Source: Fimbriiglobus sp.
GTDB taxonomy: Bacteria; Planctomycetota; Planctomycetia; Gemmatales; Gemmataceae
Direction of reading: 5' to 3'
DNA length: 64,000 nucleotides
Assembly (NCBI GenBank): GCA_025351325.1
Contig: JANXWE010000061.1
Span: 1-64,000 of the forward strand
The translations under genes were made by a program, and so were the position numbers. Below are positions 37,310 to 47,196 of the stretch, piece by piece. The stretch's first letter is position 1; each line of letters starts with the position of its first letter. The notes under the pieces are model-generated. The model was not told the origin of the DNA. It saw only the letters and a program-made list of their open reading frames with translations, and searched no databases.

Positions 37310-39979
37310 TTACTTATTACCGGCGGCCTTCTCCCCCAGAGCTGCTTGCGCGGCCGCCAGACGAGCGATCGGCACCCGGAATGGGCTGCAGCTCACGTAG
37401 TCCATGCCGACGGTGTGGCAGAAGAAGACCGAATCGGGATCGCCGCCGTGCTCGCCGCAAATGCCGATCTTCAAGTGTTGCTTGTGTTTGGCCGTCCGAC
37501 TCGCGCGGCCCTTCTGAATGCCAATCTTGATGAGTTCACCGACGCCATTCACATCCAGCGATTGGAACGGATCGACCGGCAACACTTTGTGCGCCAAGTA
37601 CGTCGGCATGAACCCCTTGATGTCGTCGCGGCTGAAGCCGAACGTCATTTGGGTGAGGTCGTTCGTACCGAAGCTGAAGAACTCGGCTTCCTCGGCAATC
37701 TTATCGGCGATGATGCACGCCCGGGGCAGTTCGATCATCGTGCCGATTTGATACTCGACCTTGACGCCGTGCTTGGCAAAGGCGGCGTCAATGATGTCGA
37801 TGGCCCGCTTCTTGAGGATCACCAGTTCTTCGACGATGCCGACGAGCGGGATCATGATTTCGGGGAGCACTTTCTTCCCCTTCTTCTGCACTTCGATGGC
37901 CGCTTCGATGATCGCTCGCACTTGCATGTCGCCGATTTCGGGGAACACCAGGGGCAACCGGCAACCGCGGAAACCCATCATCGGATTCATTTCGTGCAGT
38001 TCATCCACGCGCTCGAAGATCTTCTCGACGCTGACGCCGATCTGCTTGGCGACGGCTTCTGCACCGGCGTGGTTGTCCTTCTGGGGCAGGAACTCGTGCA
38101 GCGGCGGATCGAGCAGACGGATGGTCACGGGATAGCCGTCCATCGCCTCGAAAATCCCCACGAAGTCGGCCTTCTGGAACGGTTCGATCTTGGCGAGGGC
38201 CTTCTTCCGACCTTCGACATTCTCAGCCAAGATCATCTCGCGCACGGCGGCGATGCGGTCGTCGCCGAAGAACATGTGCTCGGTGCGGCAAAGACCGATA
38301 CCTTGGGCGCCGAACTCACGGGCCTTGACTGCGTCCGCCGGGCTATCCGCGTTGGTGCGGATCTTGAGCGTGCGGCACTTGTCGGCCCAGGTCATCAACG
38401 TTTCGAAGTCGCCGGTCATGCTCGGGGCGATAGTTTCGACTTTGCCAATCATCACGTCGCCGGTGGTGCCGTTGATTGTGATGAAGTCGCCGGCCTTCAC
38501 GATGTGCCCAGCAATACTCACTGTCTGTGCGGCTTCGTCGATCTTCACCGCTTCGCAACCCACTACACAAGGTTTGCCCCAACCACGGGCCACCACGGCC
38601 GCGTGGCTCGCTTTGCCGCCGGTGCTGGTGAGAATGCCCTTGGCCAAGTGCATTCCGGCCACGTCTTCGGGGCTGGTTTCTTTCCGCACCAGCATCAATG
38701 GCTTGCCGGGGTACTTGGCCGCAAATTCCACCGCCGCTTCCGCAGACAGCACGACCTGGCCCGATGCCCCGCCGGGGCTGGCGGCGATGCCTTGGGCCAC
38801 GGACTTAACCTTGGACTTCGGATCGAGTTGCGGCTGCAACAGGTGATCCAACGAGTCCGGTGGCACCCGCTTCACGGCCGCTTCCTGGCTGATTTTGCCT
38901 TCTTTCGACATCTCGACGGCGATCCGCACGGCTGCGGTACCCGTCCGCTTACCGCTACGTGTTTGGAGCATGTACAACGTGCCGTCTTGAACGGTGAATT
39001 CGATGTCCTGCATCTCTTTGTAATGCACTTCGAGCTTCTCGCGGATCTCCATGAGTTGCTTGTAGACGCGCGGCATTTCGTCGTTCAATTTCGCAATCGG
39101 CTCTGGCGTGCGGATACCGGCCACCACGTCTTCGCCCTGGGCGTTGATGAGGTAATCGCCGTAGAAGATGTTCTCGCCGGTGTTCGGATCGCGTGTGAAC
39201 GCCACGCCGGTACCCGACCCTTCGCCCATGTTGCCGAAGACCATCGCCTGCACGTTCACGGCCGTGCCTTTGAGGCCGGTGATCCGTTCGATGCGTCGGT
39301 ACTCGATGGCCTTGTTGCCGTTCCACGAATTGAACACGGCGTTGATCGACAGCATGAGCTGCTGCTTCGGATCTTGTGGGAACTCCGAGCCGACGTGCTT
39401 CTTGTAAACGACTTTGTACCGCTTCACCAACTCCTTGAGGTCATCGGCGCTCAGGTCGGTGTCGAGCTTGACTTTCTTTTCCGCTTTCAACGCGTGAATT
39501 TCGTGTTCGAACGCTTCGTGCTCGCAACCCATGGCCGTGCTGCCGAACATGTCGATGAGTCGGCGGTAGCTGTCGTACGCGAAGCGCGGGTTGCCCGTCT
39601 TCTTGGCCAGCCCTTCGACGCTGGCGTCGGTCAGACCGAGGTTGAGAATGGTGTTCATCATCCCGGGCATCGACAGGGCGGCCCCGGAGCGGACGCTGAC
39701 GAGCAATGGGTCGGTATTGTCGCCGAACTTCTTGCCGAAGTTGGCTTCGACCTTCTTCATCGCCGCATCGATCTCGGGCACGGCCGCGTCGGGCAGTTTC
39801 TTGCCCTGTTCGAGGTAGGCCGCGCAAACTTCCGTGGTGATCGTGAACCCGGGGGGCACCGGGATACCGATTTTGCACATCTCGGCGAGGTTGGCCCCCT
39901 TACCGCCTAGGAGTTCTTTCATCTTGCCGTCGCCGTCCGCCGTGCTGCCACCGAAGAAATAAACGTGCTGGGTACTCAT
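37310..39979 (-). CDS. ppdK: pyruvate, phosphate dikinase
   Basis: 889 aa; FGGSTADGDGKMKELLGGKGANLAEM, GGKASHAAVVARGWGKPCVVGC, GIGLCRTEHMFF, SFGTNDLTQMTFGFSRDD, CGEHGGDPDSVFF. Confidence 0.97.
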   Translation of the reverse strand: MSTQHVYFFGGSTADGDGKMKELLGGKGANLAEMCKIGIPVPPGFTITTEVCAAYLEQGKKLPDAAVPEIDAAMKKVEANFGKKFGDNTDPLLVSVRSGAALSMPGMMNTILNLGLTDASVEGLAKKTGNPRFAYDSYRRLIDMFGSTAMGCEHEAFEHEIHALKAEKKVKLDTDLSADDLKELVKRYKVVYKKHVGSEFPQDPKQQLMLSINAVFNSWNGNKAIEYRRIERITGLKGTAVNVQAMVFGNMGEGSGTGVAFTRDPNTGENIFYGDYLINAQGEDVVAGIRTPEPIAKLNDEMPRVYKQLMEIREKLEVHYKEMQDIEFTVQDGTLYMLQTRSGKRTGTAAVRIAVEMSKEGKISQEAAVKRVPPDSLDHLLQPQLDPKSKVKSVAQGIAASPGGASGQVVLSAEAAVEFAAKYPGKPLMLVRKETSPEDVAGMHLAKGILTSTGGKASHAAVVARGWGKPCVVGCEAVKIDEAAQTVSIAGHIVKAGDFITINGTTGDVMIGKVETIAPSMTGDFETLMTWADKCRTLKIRTNADSPADAVKAREFGAQGIGLCRTEHMFFGDDRIAAVREMILAENVEGRKKALAKIEPFQKADFVGIFEAMDGYPVTIRLLDPPLHEFLPQKDNHAGAEAVAKQIGVSVEKIFERVDELHEMNPMMGFRGCRLPLVFPEIGDMQVRAIIEAAIEVQKKGKKVLPEIMIPLVGIVEELVILKKRAIDIIDAAFAKHGVKVEYQIGTMIELPRACIIADKIAEEAEFFSFGTNDLTQMTFGFSRDDIKGFMPTYLAHKVLPVDPFQSLDVNGVGELIKIGIQKGRASRTAKHKQHLKIGICGEHGGDPDSVFFCHTVGMDYVSCSPFRVPIARLAAAQAALGEKAAGNK

Positions 39980-40158
39980 CGAACAGAATCTCGCTGAAAA
40001 GGGGATGGATCATCGCGCGGTGCCGAACGACCGACGACAGACTTCGACGCTGTTTTACGGATGCGGCAACCGATAGGCAAACGGGGATCAGGTGGCAGAA
40101 TTCCACGGACGACTTACAACAGCACCCTGTCTGCAAGAATCCTAAGGTCGATTTGCCC

Positions 40159-41112
40159 ATGACTCGCATTCGCGGCCGCCTGGCCCCATCCCCGACCGGA
40201 TCGCAGCATGTCGGCAACGCCCGGACGTATTTGCTGGCGTGGCTCTCGGCCCGTTCACAAGGTGGCGAAATCCTGCTGCGGATGGAAGACATCGACGTCT
40301 GGCGGAACAAGCCCGACGCGGCGGCACAAGCCCTCGATGACCTCCGTTGGCTCGGGTTGGATTGGGACGGTGAAACCGTGGTGCAATCGACGCAGTTGCC
40401 GGCGCACGAAGCCGCACTCGCGGAGTTGCAACGGCAAGAACTCGTCTACCCCTGCACTTGTAGCCGCACCGACATTGCAACCGCCGCCAGTGCCCCGCAC
40501 GCTGAACACGAGGGGCCGACCTATCCCGGAACGTGCGCCCATCGCAAAGTGGCCGACGCCGCGACATTAGACAAACCGTTTTCCTGGCGATTCCGAGCGA
40601 CACACACTCCGGCCTATTTCGACGTGTACCAAGGGCTCATGGAACTGGATTTGAAGACATTGGGAGGCGATTTCGTCGTCTGGCGCTCGGCAAAAGTACC
40701 CGCGTACCAACTCGCCGTGGTCGTCGATGATGCAGCGGCCGGGATCACCGAAGTGATCCGCGGCGACGACTTGGTGCCGTCGACGCCCCGCCAATTGCTC
40801 ATCTACGAAGCGCTCGATTTGACGCCCCCACGCTTCGCCCACGTGCCGCTGGTGGTCGGGGAAAACGGCCAACGGCTCGCCAAGCGCCACGGCGACACCC
40901 GATTGTCGTCGCTGCGGGAATCCGGCGTCAAAGCCGAGCAACTGCTCGGGTTGCTCGCGTGGAGTTGCGGTTGGCTACCGAAACCGGAACCGATCACCCT
41001 AGCGAAGTTGCTGCCCCTGTTCGACTGGGAATCGATTCCAAAAGAGCCATTCGTACTCAAACTGGAAATGATCGAGAAATGGACGGGAATCGTCGTTCGC
41101 GGGAACAACTGA
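40159..41112 (+). CDS. gluQ: glutamyl-Q tRNA(Asp) synthetase
   Basis: TRIRGRLAPSPTGSQHVGNARTYLLAWLSARSQGGEILLRMEDID; CTCSRTDI; lacks the C-terminal anticodon-binding domain of GltX. Confidence 0.9.
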   Translation: MTRIRGRLAPSPTGSQHVGNARTYLLAWLSARSQGGEILLRMEDIDVWRNKPDAAAQALDDLRWLGLDWDGETVVQSTQLPAHEAALAELQRQELVYPCTCSRTDIATAASAPHAEHEGPTYPGTCAHRKVADAATLDKPFSWRFRATHTPAYFDVYQGLMELDLKTLGGDFVVWRSAKVPAYQLAVVVDDAAAGITEVIRGDDLVPSTPRQLLIYEALDLTPPRFAHVPLVVGENGQRLAKRHGDTRLSSLRESGVKAEQLLGLLAWSCGWLPKPEPITLAKLLPLFDWESIPKEPFVLKLEMIEKWTGIVVRGNN

Positions 41113-41122
41113 AGCCGCCACA

Positions 41123-44100
41123 TCACTTCGCCTGTTTTCCAGCAAGCGTCGTGATGTCTTTTTCGGACAGGGCACGCTTGTAGATGCGAATTTCGTCGAA
41201 CGACCCGAGGAACGATTTGCCCGGCAGGTGGTTGCTGACTCCCAGCGAGAACGTGTCGCAGCCGCCGTTGGCGGGGCCGGTGCCGGTTGCAGCAACGGTG
41301 CCATCGACGAACAACTGCATGGCACGTTTGCCGCCGGTTTCATCCCAGCTGAAGGCGACGTGGTGCCATTTGCCGTCGTCCAATCGCGGGCCTTTGGAGG
41401 CGGTGGTGCCCCACCCGCCTAAATCGATAAGCGGTTGGCCGTCGGCGAGCCAGAGGCCGAAGGTGCCTTGCAGAATCGGTTGTGTGGCTTGTTTGGTACG
41501 CAGCCAAAAGGCCATGGTGAAGTCACCCGCGATTTTCGCGCCGGGCAGATCCACGCGGATGCCGGGTTCGGCGAACTCCATCGCACCACCACGAACGCCA
41601 TCGGCTGGCAGCCAGCGCGGGATGGGTGGATTCATGAAAACCTCGAACGGGGCGTGCGCGGTGCCGACGCTGTCGTGGATCGTCCGGCCGTGGGCTTCGT
41701 CGAGCAGATACGCGGCGACGAGGCCATCGGTCATCGATGGGACGCTGCCGACGGTGGCGGCCCCGGCGGTGCCATCACCGCGGTAATCGGCGGTCGGTTT
41801 CAACTCGATTTTGCACGGGCCATTCTTCACGTCGACCGTGACATTGGCGGTCAGGGCGGCGGCGGGAATGGTGACTTCCCCGGCAGTCATCACAGCATCG
41901 GTGCCAGTCTGGCGGAAGCGGACGGTCATCGGTGTTGACTGCGGTTTGTCGAGTGTGAACCGAACCGCCGTTTTGTCCGCAATCACGCCGACAACGGGGC
42001 CGACGGACGAAGTATCGGAGTGGAGGTAACCAGTGGGTACGCGCTGCCAGGCTTTGGTGTTGCTGGCCCATGAGAACGCGAACTCCGGCTTGGCGAGGCC
42101 GGGCGAAGCGTACTCGATTTTCAGGTCGTAACTCTGGCCCGCGATGAGGCGGACGGGGGCAGATTCAAAGCGATTGTCGTCGGCGACGAGTACACCGTTG
42201 AGCCAGACGCGCGCAGAACCGGCACCCGCCTTCCACCACTGCGCCTGGATGAAAGAGGCGTCTGTTGTGCAATTGTAAATGCGGAACCAATAATCCTCGC
42301 TCAACGGCGCGACGAGTCGCCCGGTCCAGCGGACGCCGAAAGGCTCGGTAACAGCAATTCCCTTACACGGGCCAGCCGCCCAACTTGCGACACGTTTGTC
42401 TCCGGCACCGCTCGTGAACCAGAGTCGCGTATCAACCCGGCTGATGACGGGGGCGCCGGCGAAATCCTTGCCGCGGTAGTACGCCGCCGCCAGCCCTTTG
42501 CCGTCCGACACGGCGGTGGGCGGCGCTTGCTTCAGTTCGATTTTGCCCGACGCGCGAACCCAATTGTCCCAGCCGCGCACGTGAAACGCCGCAGTACGCC
42601 CAGCCGCGCGGGGCAGCCAGAGCACCGAGCCATCGGCCAGTTCGCCCAGCGAACCGGCGCACTCCCAATCGTCGCCCGCGAACAGGCCGCTGAGGCCGCG
42701 CCCGGCCGGCTCGTAGGCCCAGTCCGGCAAGTCCTTGGCGTGGCGGTCGAGGAACCACCCGGCGTACAGCCCGTCTTCGGTCCACGCCACCGCACCGTAG
42801 TGGTTCCGGTTGCTCGCGATGATGCAGCCGTGCGCGACGCCGGGGAAATATCCGGGGTGCCGCATCACCGCGCCGTCGGTCAGGCCGGGCGATTTTTGCT
42901 TCGAGACCGTCCACGCCGTTCCATCGGGCATCGCCCGCAACAGACACGACGTGCCGATGGTATCTTCGGGCCAAACGAGGCCGTGGCGGTCGGTCAGGCC
43001 GCCGATTTCCCCGCGCACCGCGATCGACAGACCGCCACGGGCATCGCAGCGAACCGCGACCGCGCCGACCTCGGTGCCGCGCAAATCGTCGGGCAACTGC
43101 GCCCGCGAAAGTTCGAGTTTGCTCCAGTCCCAGACCGGCGTTGCAGTACCCGCCTTAGCGAGGTTGGGGAGCTTCGCATACGCCGACCCTTTGAAGTCGA
43201 ACAGCAGCCAGCGTTTACCCGTGTAACAGTAGTTTTGCGCGCCGTTGAACCCGACATACACGTTGAGCTGGTCGTCGAATGCACAGTATCGTCCGTGCAT
43301 CAACGCGGCCGCTTTGTGGAAACGGAACTCCTCGGCGTCGATCGTGCCATTCCCGTTCGTATCCGACCACGTGAACGCATCGCTGCCCGCGTCGTCGTAG
43401 GTCAGCCCGGCCTTCGTCATCGCCGCGTTGATGGCCGCGTTCTTGAAGCTTTTGGCATCCCAGCGTTTGTGCGATGCCAACGCCACCGGTACCAATTTTC
43501 CCGCTGCAACATCGACCCGGAGAACTGCTGCCGGACTTTCGTGAACGAGGCACGTACCGCCCGGTCGGTGCCGCACCCGCCACACCGGGAAGTCGCTCGA
43601 TGTCGGGAATAGCCCATCACCGAAGCCAATTTCGGGCATCGAATACGTGTGCGTGATGTTCACTTTGCCGTTCTTCAAATCGAGCGCCGCCACCGCCATC
43701 GTCGTGTAACTGGCGTTGTACCAAAGCTCGTCCGGGGTCGCGGCGTCCACGCTCGTCACGGCGAAGAACGGTGTGCCACCGAGCCATACTTTGGTCACTG
43801 CACCCTTCGCGTTCACGTGGACGATACGACGCAAATGGTCGCTCTCCACGACGTAAAAACCGCCCGCGCCATCGCATCGCAAGTGCGATACATCACGGAA
43901 GTCGGTCGCCACATACGCGCCGTCCAGCCGACCGCCGAGCCGACCGAATGTGCCGATTAATTTTCCATCGAACGAGTACCGCAACACCCGTTGGTCGGCA
44001 CCCCCTTCCACGACGAAAAATTCCTGGCTCTTGGGGTCGAAGTCGAACGTCACCGGGGCCGTCAGCACACCTTTGCCGAGGATTTTCGCGACGGTTCCGT

Positions 44101-44962
44101 CCGACGCCACCGCCAGCAACTCGGCGCCGCTGAGTACGAATACCGTGCCCTTTTCGCCCGCCACGACCGCTTTCGGCTGCGGCACCGCAACTTCACGCAG
44201 AACCTTGCCCGTCGCCGGCGCGATCCACCGGAGCATGTTGTGTTCGCGGTACGCCACCAGCAAATTTTCCCCGTCCACACCGAGCTTGATGCCGTAGCTA
44301 TTCACCGCGTCGTCGCAACCGGTACGCTTGTCGCCGGGCCAGAGCAAATCGAGCGGCTTACCGTCATCGCCTCCCGTTGCCGCATTGACGCGTTGGAGTT
44401 CGCTGGTCCAGCCGAGCACGTACAGGTATTTGCCCATCTCGGCCATGTCCACCGGGCCCTTCGACTGCCAGCCGCGTGTCCACAACACCGGGCCGTTTTC
44501 GGACGCGAGCTTCATCAGCACCGGTGGCCCTTCGGAATTGCGGCTGCCGTGGTAGATCGCCCCACCCGCCCCGACGACGACCGTGGATGGCCCCTGATGG
44601 CTGCCCACCGTCCAGACCCACGGCTCCGCTGCGTTAATCGGAGTTTGCCCCACCACTGCGAGGTACTCGGCCTCCAGCCCGTCGTTAAGGAGCAACCGCC
44701 ATTCGTACGAACCAACCGGCATCGCGCGGCCCAGTCGATCCAACCCATCCCAGCCAAGCGTGTGTTCCCCCGCTGTTTGCGCTTCCCCCGATAGCAGCGT
44801 CCGCAGTTGCTGGCCTTTGCTGTCATAAACCGCGAGCGACACCTTCCCCGCACGGGGCAGCGTGTAGTTGATACTGGGCGTCTCCGCGACGACCGGTGAC
44901 TCCGCCAACAGGCAGACGAGCAATGCGAGTAACGTAAAGCGGATGACGAGGGAGCATTTCAT
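41123..44962 (-). CDS. large secreted protein with beta-propeller-like, PA14-like and C-terminal LamG-like domains
   Basis: Signal MKCSLVIRFTLLALLVCLLAESPVVA; PA14-like YWFRIYNCTTDASFIQAQWW...VWLNGVLVADD; LamG-like GDFTMAFWLRTKQATQPILQGTFG...WHHVAFSWDE...SFDEIRIYKRALS. Confidence 0.8.
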   Translation of the reverse strand: MKCSLVIRFTLLALLVCLLAESPVVAETPSINYTLPRAGKVSLAVYDSKGQQLRTLLSGEAQTAGEHTLGWDGLDRLGRAMPVGSYEWRLLLNDGLEAEYLAVVGQTPINAAEPWVWTVGSHQGPSTVVVGAGGAIYHGSRNSEGPPVLMKLASENGPVLWTRGWQSKGPVDMAEMGKYLYVLGWTSELQRVNAATGGDDGKPLDLLWPGDKRTGCDDAVNSYGIKLGVDGENLLVAYREHNMLRWIAPATGKVLREVAVPQPKAVVAGEKGTVFVLSGAELLAVASDGTVAKILGKGVLTAPVTFDFDPKSQEFFVVEGGADQRVLRYSFDGKLIGTFGRLGGRLDGAYVATDFRDVSHLRCDGAGGFYVVESDHLRRIVHVNAKGAVTKVWLGGTPFFAVTSVDAATPDELWYNASYTTMAVAALDLKNGKVNITHTYSMPEIGFGDGLFPTSSDFPVWRVRHRPGGTCLVHESPAAVLRVDVAAGKLVPVALASHKRWDAKSFKNAAINAAMTKAGLTYDDAGSDAFTWSDTNGNGTIDAEEFRFHKAAALMHGRYCAFDDQLNVYVGFNGAQNYCYTGKRWLLFDFKGSAYAKLPNLAKAGTATPVWDWSKLELSRAQLPDDLRGTEVGAVAVRCDARGGLSIAVRGEIGGLTDRHGLVWPEDTIGTSCLLRAMPDGTAWTVSKQKSPGLTDGAVMRHPGYFPGVAHGCIIASNRNHYGAVAWTEDGLYAGWFLDRHAKDLPDWAYEPAGRGLSGLFAGDDWECAGSLGELADGSVLWLPRAAGRTAAFHVRGWDNWVRASGKIELKQAPPTAVSDGKGLAAAYYRGKDFAGAPVISRVDTRLWFTSGAGDKRVASWAAGPCKGIAVTEPFGVRWTGRLVAPLSEDYWFRIYNCTTDASFIQAQWWKAGAGSARVWLNGVLVADDNRFESAPVRLIAGQSYDLKIEYASPGLAKPEFAFSWASNTKAWQRVPTGYLHSDTSSVGPVVGVIADKTAVRFTLDKPQSTPMTVRFRQTGTDAVMTAGEVTIPAAALTANVTVDVKNGPCKIELKPTADYRGDGTAGAATVGSVPSMTDGLVAAYLLDEAHGRTIHDSVGTAHAPFEVFMNPPIPRWLPADGVRGGAMEFAEPGIRVDLPGAKIAGDFTMAFWLRTKQATQPILQGTFGLWLADGQPLIDLGGWGTTASKGPRLDDGKWHHVAFSWDETGGKRAMQLFVDGTVAATGTGPANGGCDTFSLGVSNHLPGKSFLGSFDEIRIYKRALSEKDITTLAGKQAK

Positions 44963-45042
44963 GGAGAGGCTTGGGATTGTCGGAATCGAAAAATGGAACT
45001 CGCGGATCACTCCGACCCCTGACGGGGCCGGCTCGCCTGTTT

Positions 45043-45465
45043 CTACTCGATGATGCCATCTTCGTCGCATTCGCTCACGGCTTTGGGTACGAGCTTGATG
45101 AAATTGCGGGCGCTGTGGGCGATTTGTTTCTTGGTGACGCCGCCTTTGAGGACGATGGTGTAATCGAAGCAGAGGTCGCCGTCGTCTTCGATGCAGGCGC
45201 GGATCATGAGAAACTGATCGTTGACGCGGTTCACTAGCTCGAGTCGATCAATCCGTTGGGCGTCTTCCTTAATCCCGTAGAACGCAATCAGCCCGATCCG
45301 CTCCTTCGATTCGTGCAGGCTCACCCGGCACATGATGTCTTCCTTGAGCCGGAGCGAGCTGTTTTCTTCGTCCAAGGTCACGTCCATCATCGCGGCGTCG
45401 AAGAGATCCCGGAGCAATTCGAGCGACACGTTTTCAGGCGTCACCAGTTCGGCGGACGAAGTCAT
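45043..45465 (-). CDS. YbjN domain-like protein
   Basis: 140 aa; YTIVLKGGVTKKQIAHSARNFIKLVPKA, LVNRVNDQFLMIRACIEDDGDLCFDY. Confidence 0.6.
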   Translation of the reverse strand: MTSSAELVTPENVSLELLRDLFDAAMMDVTLDEENSSLRLKEDIMCRVSLHESKERIGLIAFYGIKEDAQRIDRLELVNRVNDQFLMIRACIEDDGDLCFDYTIVLKGGVTKKQIAHSARNFIKLVPKAVSECDEDGIIE

Positions 45466-45508
45466 GGTTTATCTCCGGTTCGGGATCGGATGGAATACAC
45501 CGGCGTTC

Positions 45509-45536
45509 TTGACGCCGCGAATACCCAGAGTACTAT
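45509..45536 (+). promoter_or_regulatory. putative nuo promoter
   Basis: TTGACG (45509-45514), 16-bp spacer, TACTAT (45531-45536). Confidence 0.35.
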
Positions 45537-45557
45537 TATCTAGGTAGAGCGTCCTTG

Positions 45558-45587
45558 CCTCGACATTCCGTCGAGGTTTGTTTTTTT
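45558..45587 (+). terminator. terminator-like hairpin in the nuoA leader (possible attenuator)
   Basis: CCTCGAC-ATTCC-GTCGAGG followed by TTTGTTTTTTT, lying between the putative promoter and nuoA. Confidence 0.65.
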
Positions 45588-45595
45588 GCAAGACT

Positions 45596-45613
45596 TTGTG
45601 AAAAAGTTCACAA
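45596..45613. promoter_or_regulatory. Rex (NADH/NAD+ sensor) operator
   Basis: TTGTGAA-AAAG-TTCACAA, exact match to the Rex consensus TTGTGAAnnnnTTCACAA; full inverted repeat GACTTTGTGAA...TTCACAAAGTC at 45592-45617. Confidence 0.75.
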
Positions 45614-45638
45614 AGTCACCGTAATCAAGGCAGAGTCC

Positions 45639-46082
45639 ATGGCTTCGCCCGACCTCGTGCTGACCCCTTCGGGCCTCGAACCGGCGTTCGACATCACGTC
45701 GTATTATTCGATCCTGATCTACGCGGTAGCGGTAGTGCTTCTCGCACTGGCGACACTGCTGGGCACTCACACGCCGATTTTGAAGCCGTGGAAGCCGACC
45801 AAAGTGAAGAACATGCCCTACGAATCGGGGATGGATCCGATTGGCTCGGCCCAAATGCAGTTCGACATTCGCTTCCATTTGATTGCAATTTTATTTCTCG
45901 TCTTCGACGTGGAATTGCTGTTTTTGTACCCGTGGGCGGTGATTGCCTACGGGGAGGGTGGCGACACGGTTTGGCAGTCGACCTTCGGGACGCTGGTCTT
46001 CGCCGAAATCCTAATTTTCCTGGCGACGCTCGGCATCGCTTACGTGTACGCTTGGCGCAAAGGGGTGTTCCAATGGCGTTGA
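45639..46082 (+). CDS. nuoA: NADH-quinone oxidoreductase subunit A
   Basis: [45 protein letters not shown]. Confidence 0.95.
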   Translation: MASPDLVLTPSGLEPAFDITSYYSILIYAVAVVLLALATLLGTHTPILKPWKPTKVKNMPYESGMDPIGSAQMQFDIRFHLIAILFLVFDVELLFLYPWAVIAYGEGGDTVWQSTFGTLVFAEILIFLATLGIAYVYAWRKGVFQWR

Positions 46083-46675
46083 AAGTGGACGATAATATCT
46101 TCGTCAGCAAGCTCGATGATTTGGCGAACTGGGTTCGCAAACATAGCCTCTGGCCGATGCCGTTCGCGACCGCCTGTTGCGGGATCGAACTCATGGCCAC
46201 GGCCAGTTCCCGCTACGACTTGGCCCGCTTCGGCAGCGAAGCGATGCGGTTCACCCCACGGCAGTGCGACTTGATGATCGTCGCCGGGCGGGTGGCCATG
46301 AAAATGGTACCGGTGATGCAGCGGATCTGGTTGCAAATGCCGGAGCCGAAGTGGTGCATCAGCATGGGAGCTTGTGCCAGCACCGGCGGAGTGTTCGATA
46401 CTTATTCCGTGGTGCAAGGAATTGACCGCTTCATACCGGTGGATGTCTATGTTCCTGGTTGCCCACCACGACCGGAACAAGTGATCCGGTCGGTGCTCGA
46501 TCTCCAAGAGAAGATCCAAAAAGGTGGGACGATCAACGGCCGGGAATTTGCCCGCCGGGATACCTATGAAGGCCCCGGTGACCGCCTTGGCGAACTCGAC
46601 CCGTCGGAAGTCGTGATCGCACCCGGTAACTTCGCCACCGGCAAGCGGTTACGTGGGCTGCCACTGGTTTCGTAA
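46073..46675 (+). CDS. nuoB: NADH-quinone oxidoreductase subunit B
   Basis: [68 protein letters not shown]. Confidence 0.97.
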   Translation: MALKVDDNIFVSKLDDLANWVRKHSLWPMPFATACCGIELMATASSRYDLARFGSEAMRFTPRQCDLMIVAGRVAMKMVPVMQRIWLQMPEPKWCISMGACASTGGVFDTYSVVQGIDRFIPVDVYVPGCPPRPEQVIRSVLDLQEKIQKGGTINGREFARRDTYEGPGDRLGELDPSEVVIAPGNFATGKRLRGLPLVS

Positions 46676-46700
46676 TGGATTGGAATTCCGGAAAGCGACC

Positions 46701-47195
46701 ATGAACCACCAAGAAGCGATCGACGCGAAGTTCGGAGCGGAATCGGCCATGCCGACCGAATTCCGCGACAACAAGCGGTTGACGGTGCCACTCGAGAAAA
46801 TCTACGGCGTTTTGGCCTTCTTGCAGGTGCAACGCGGCTTCGACATGCTCTGCGACCTCGCGGGCATCGATTACCTCGGCTACGCCGACGCGACGGATCG
46901 GTACGGCATCGTTTACTCTTTGACGAACACCAACAGTGGCGAACGACTGTTCGTGAAGACGTTCGCCAACGATCCTGATCCGGAAGTGCCGTCGGTGGTC
47001 GATCTTTGGGAAGCGGCCAATTGGATGGAACGCGAATTGTACGATCTGTTCGGTGTGAAATTCGCCGGCCACCCCGATTTGCGACGTATCTTGTTGCCTG
47101 ATGAATTCACAAGCCATCCGCTGCGGAAAGATTACCCGATGCGTGGCTACGGCGAACGTCATAACTTCCCGACCGTGACGCGAGCGGAGAGCTGA
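46701..47195 (+). CDS. nuoC: NADH-quinone oxidoreductase subunit C
   Basis: EVPSVVDLWEAANWMERELYDLFGVKFAGHPDLRRILLPDEFTSHPLRKDYPM. Confidence 0.95.
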   Translation: MNHQEAIDAKFGAESAMPTEFRDNKRLTVPLEKIYGVLAFLQVQRGFDMLCDLAGIDYLGYADATDRYGIVYSLTNTNSGERLFVKTFANDPDPEVPSVVDLWEAANWMERELYDLFGVKFAGHPDLRRILLPDEFTSHPLRKDYPMRGYGERHNFPTVTRAES

Positions 47196-47196
47196 A

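Noticed and set aside
37040-39910. 956-aa plus-strand ORF antisense to ppdK
   Set aside because: Composition (His/Arg/Asp-rich, no recognisable domains) is typical of the antisense frame of a GC-rich, strongly biased gene; ppdK on the minus strand is unambiguous.
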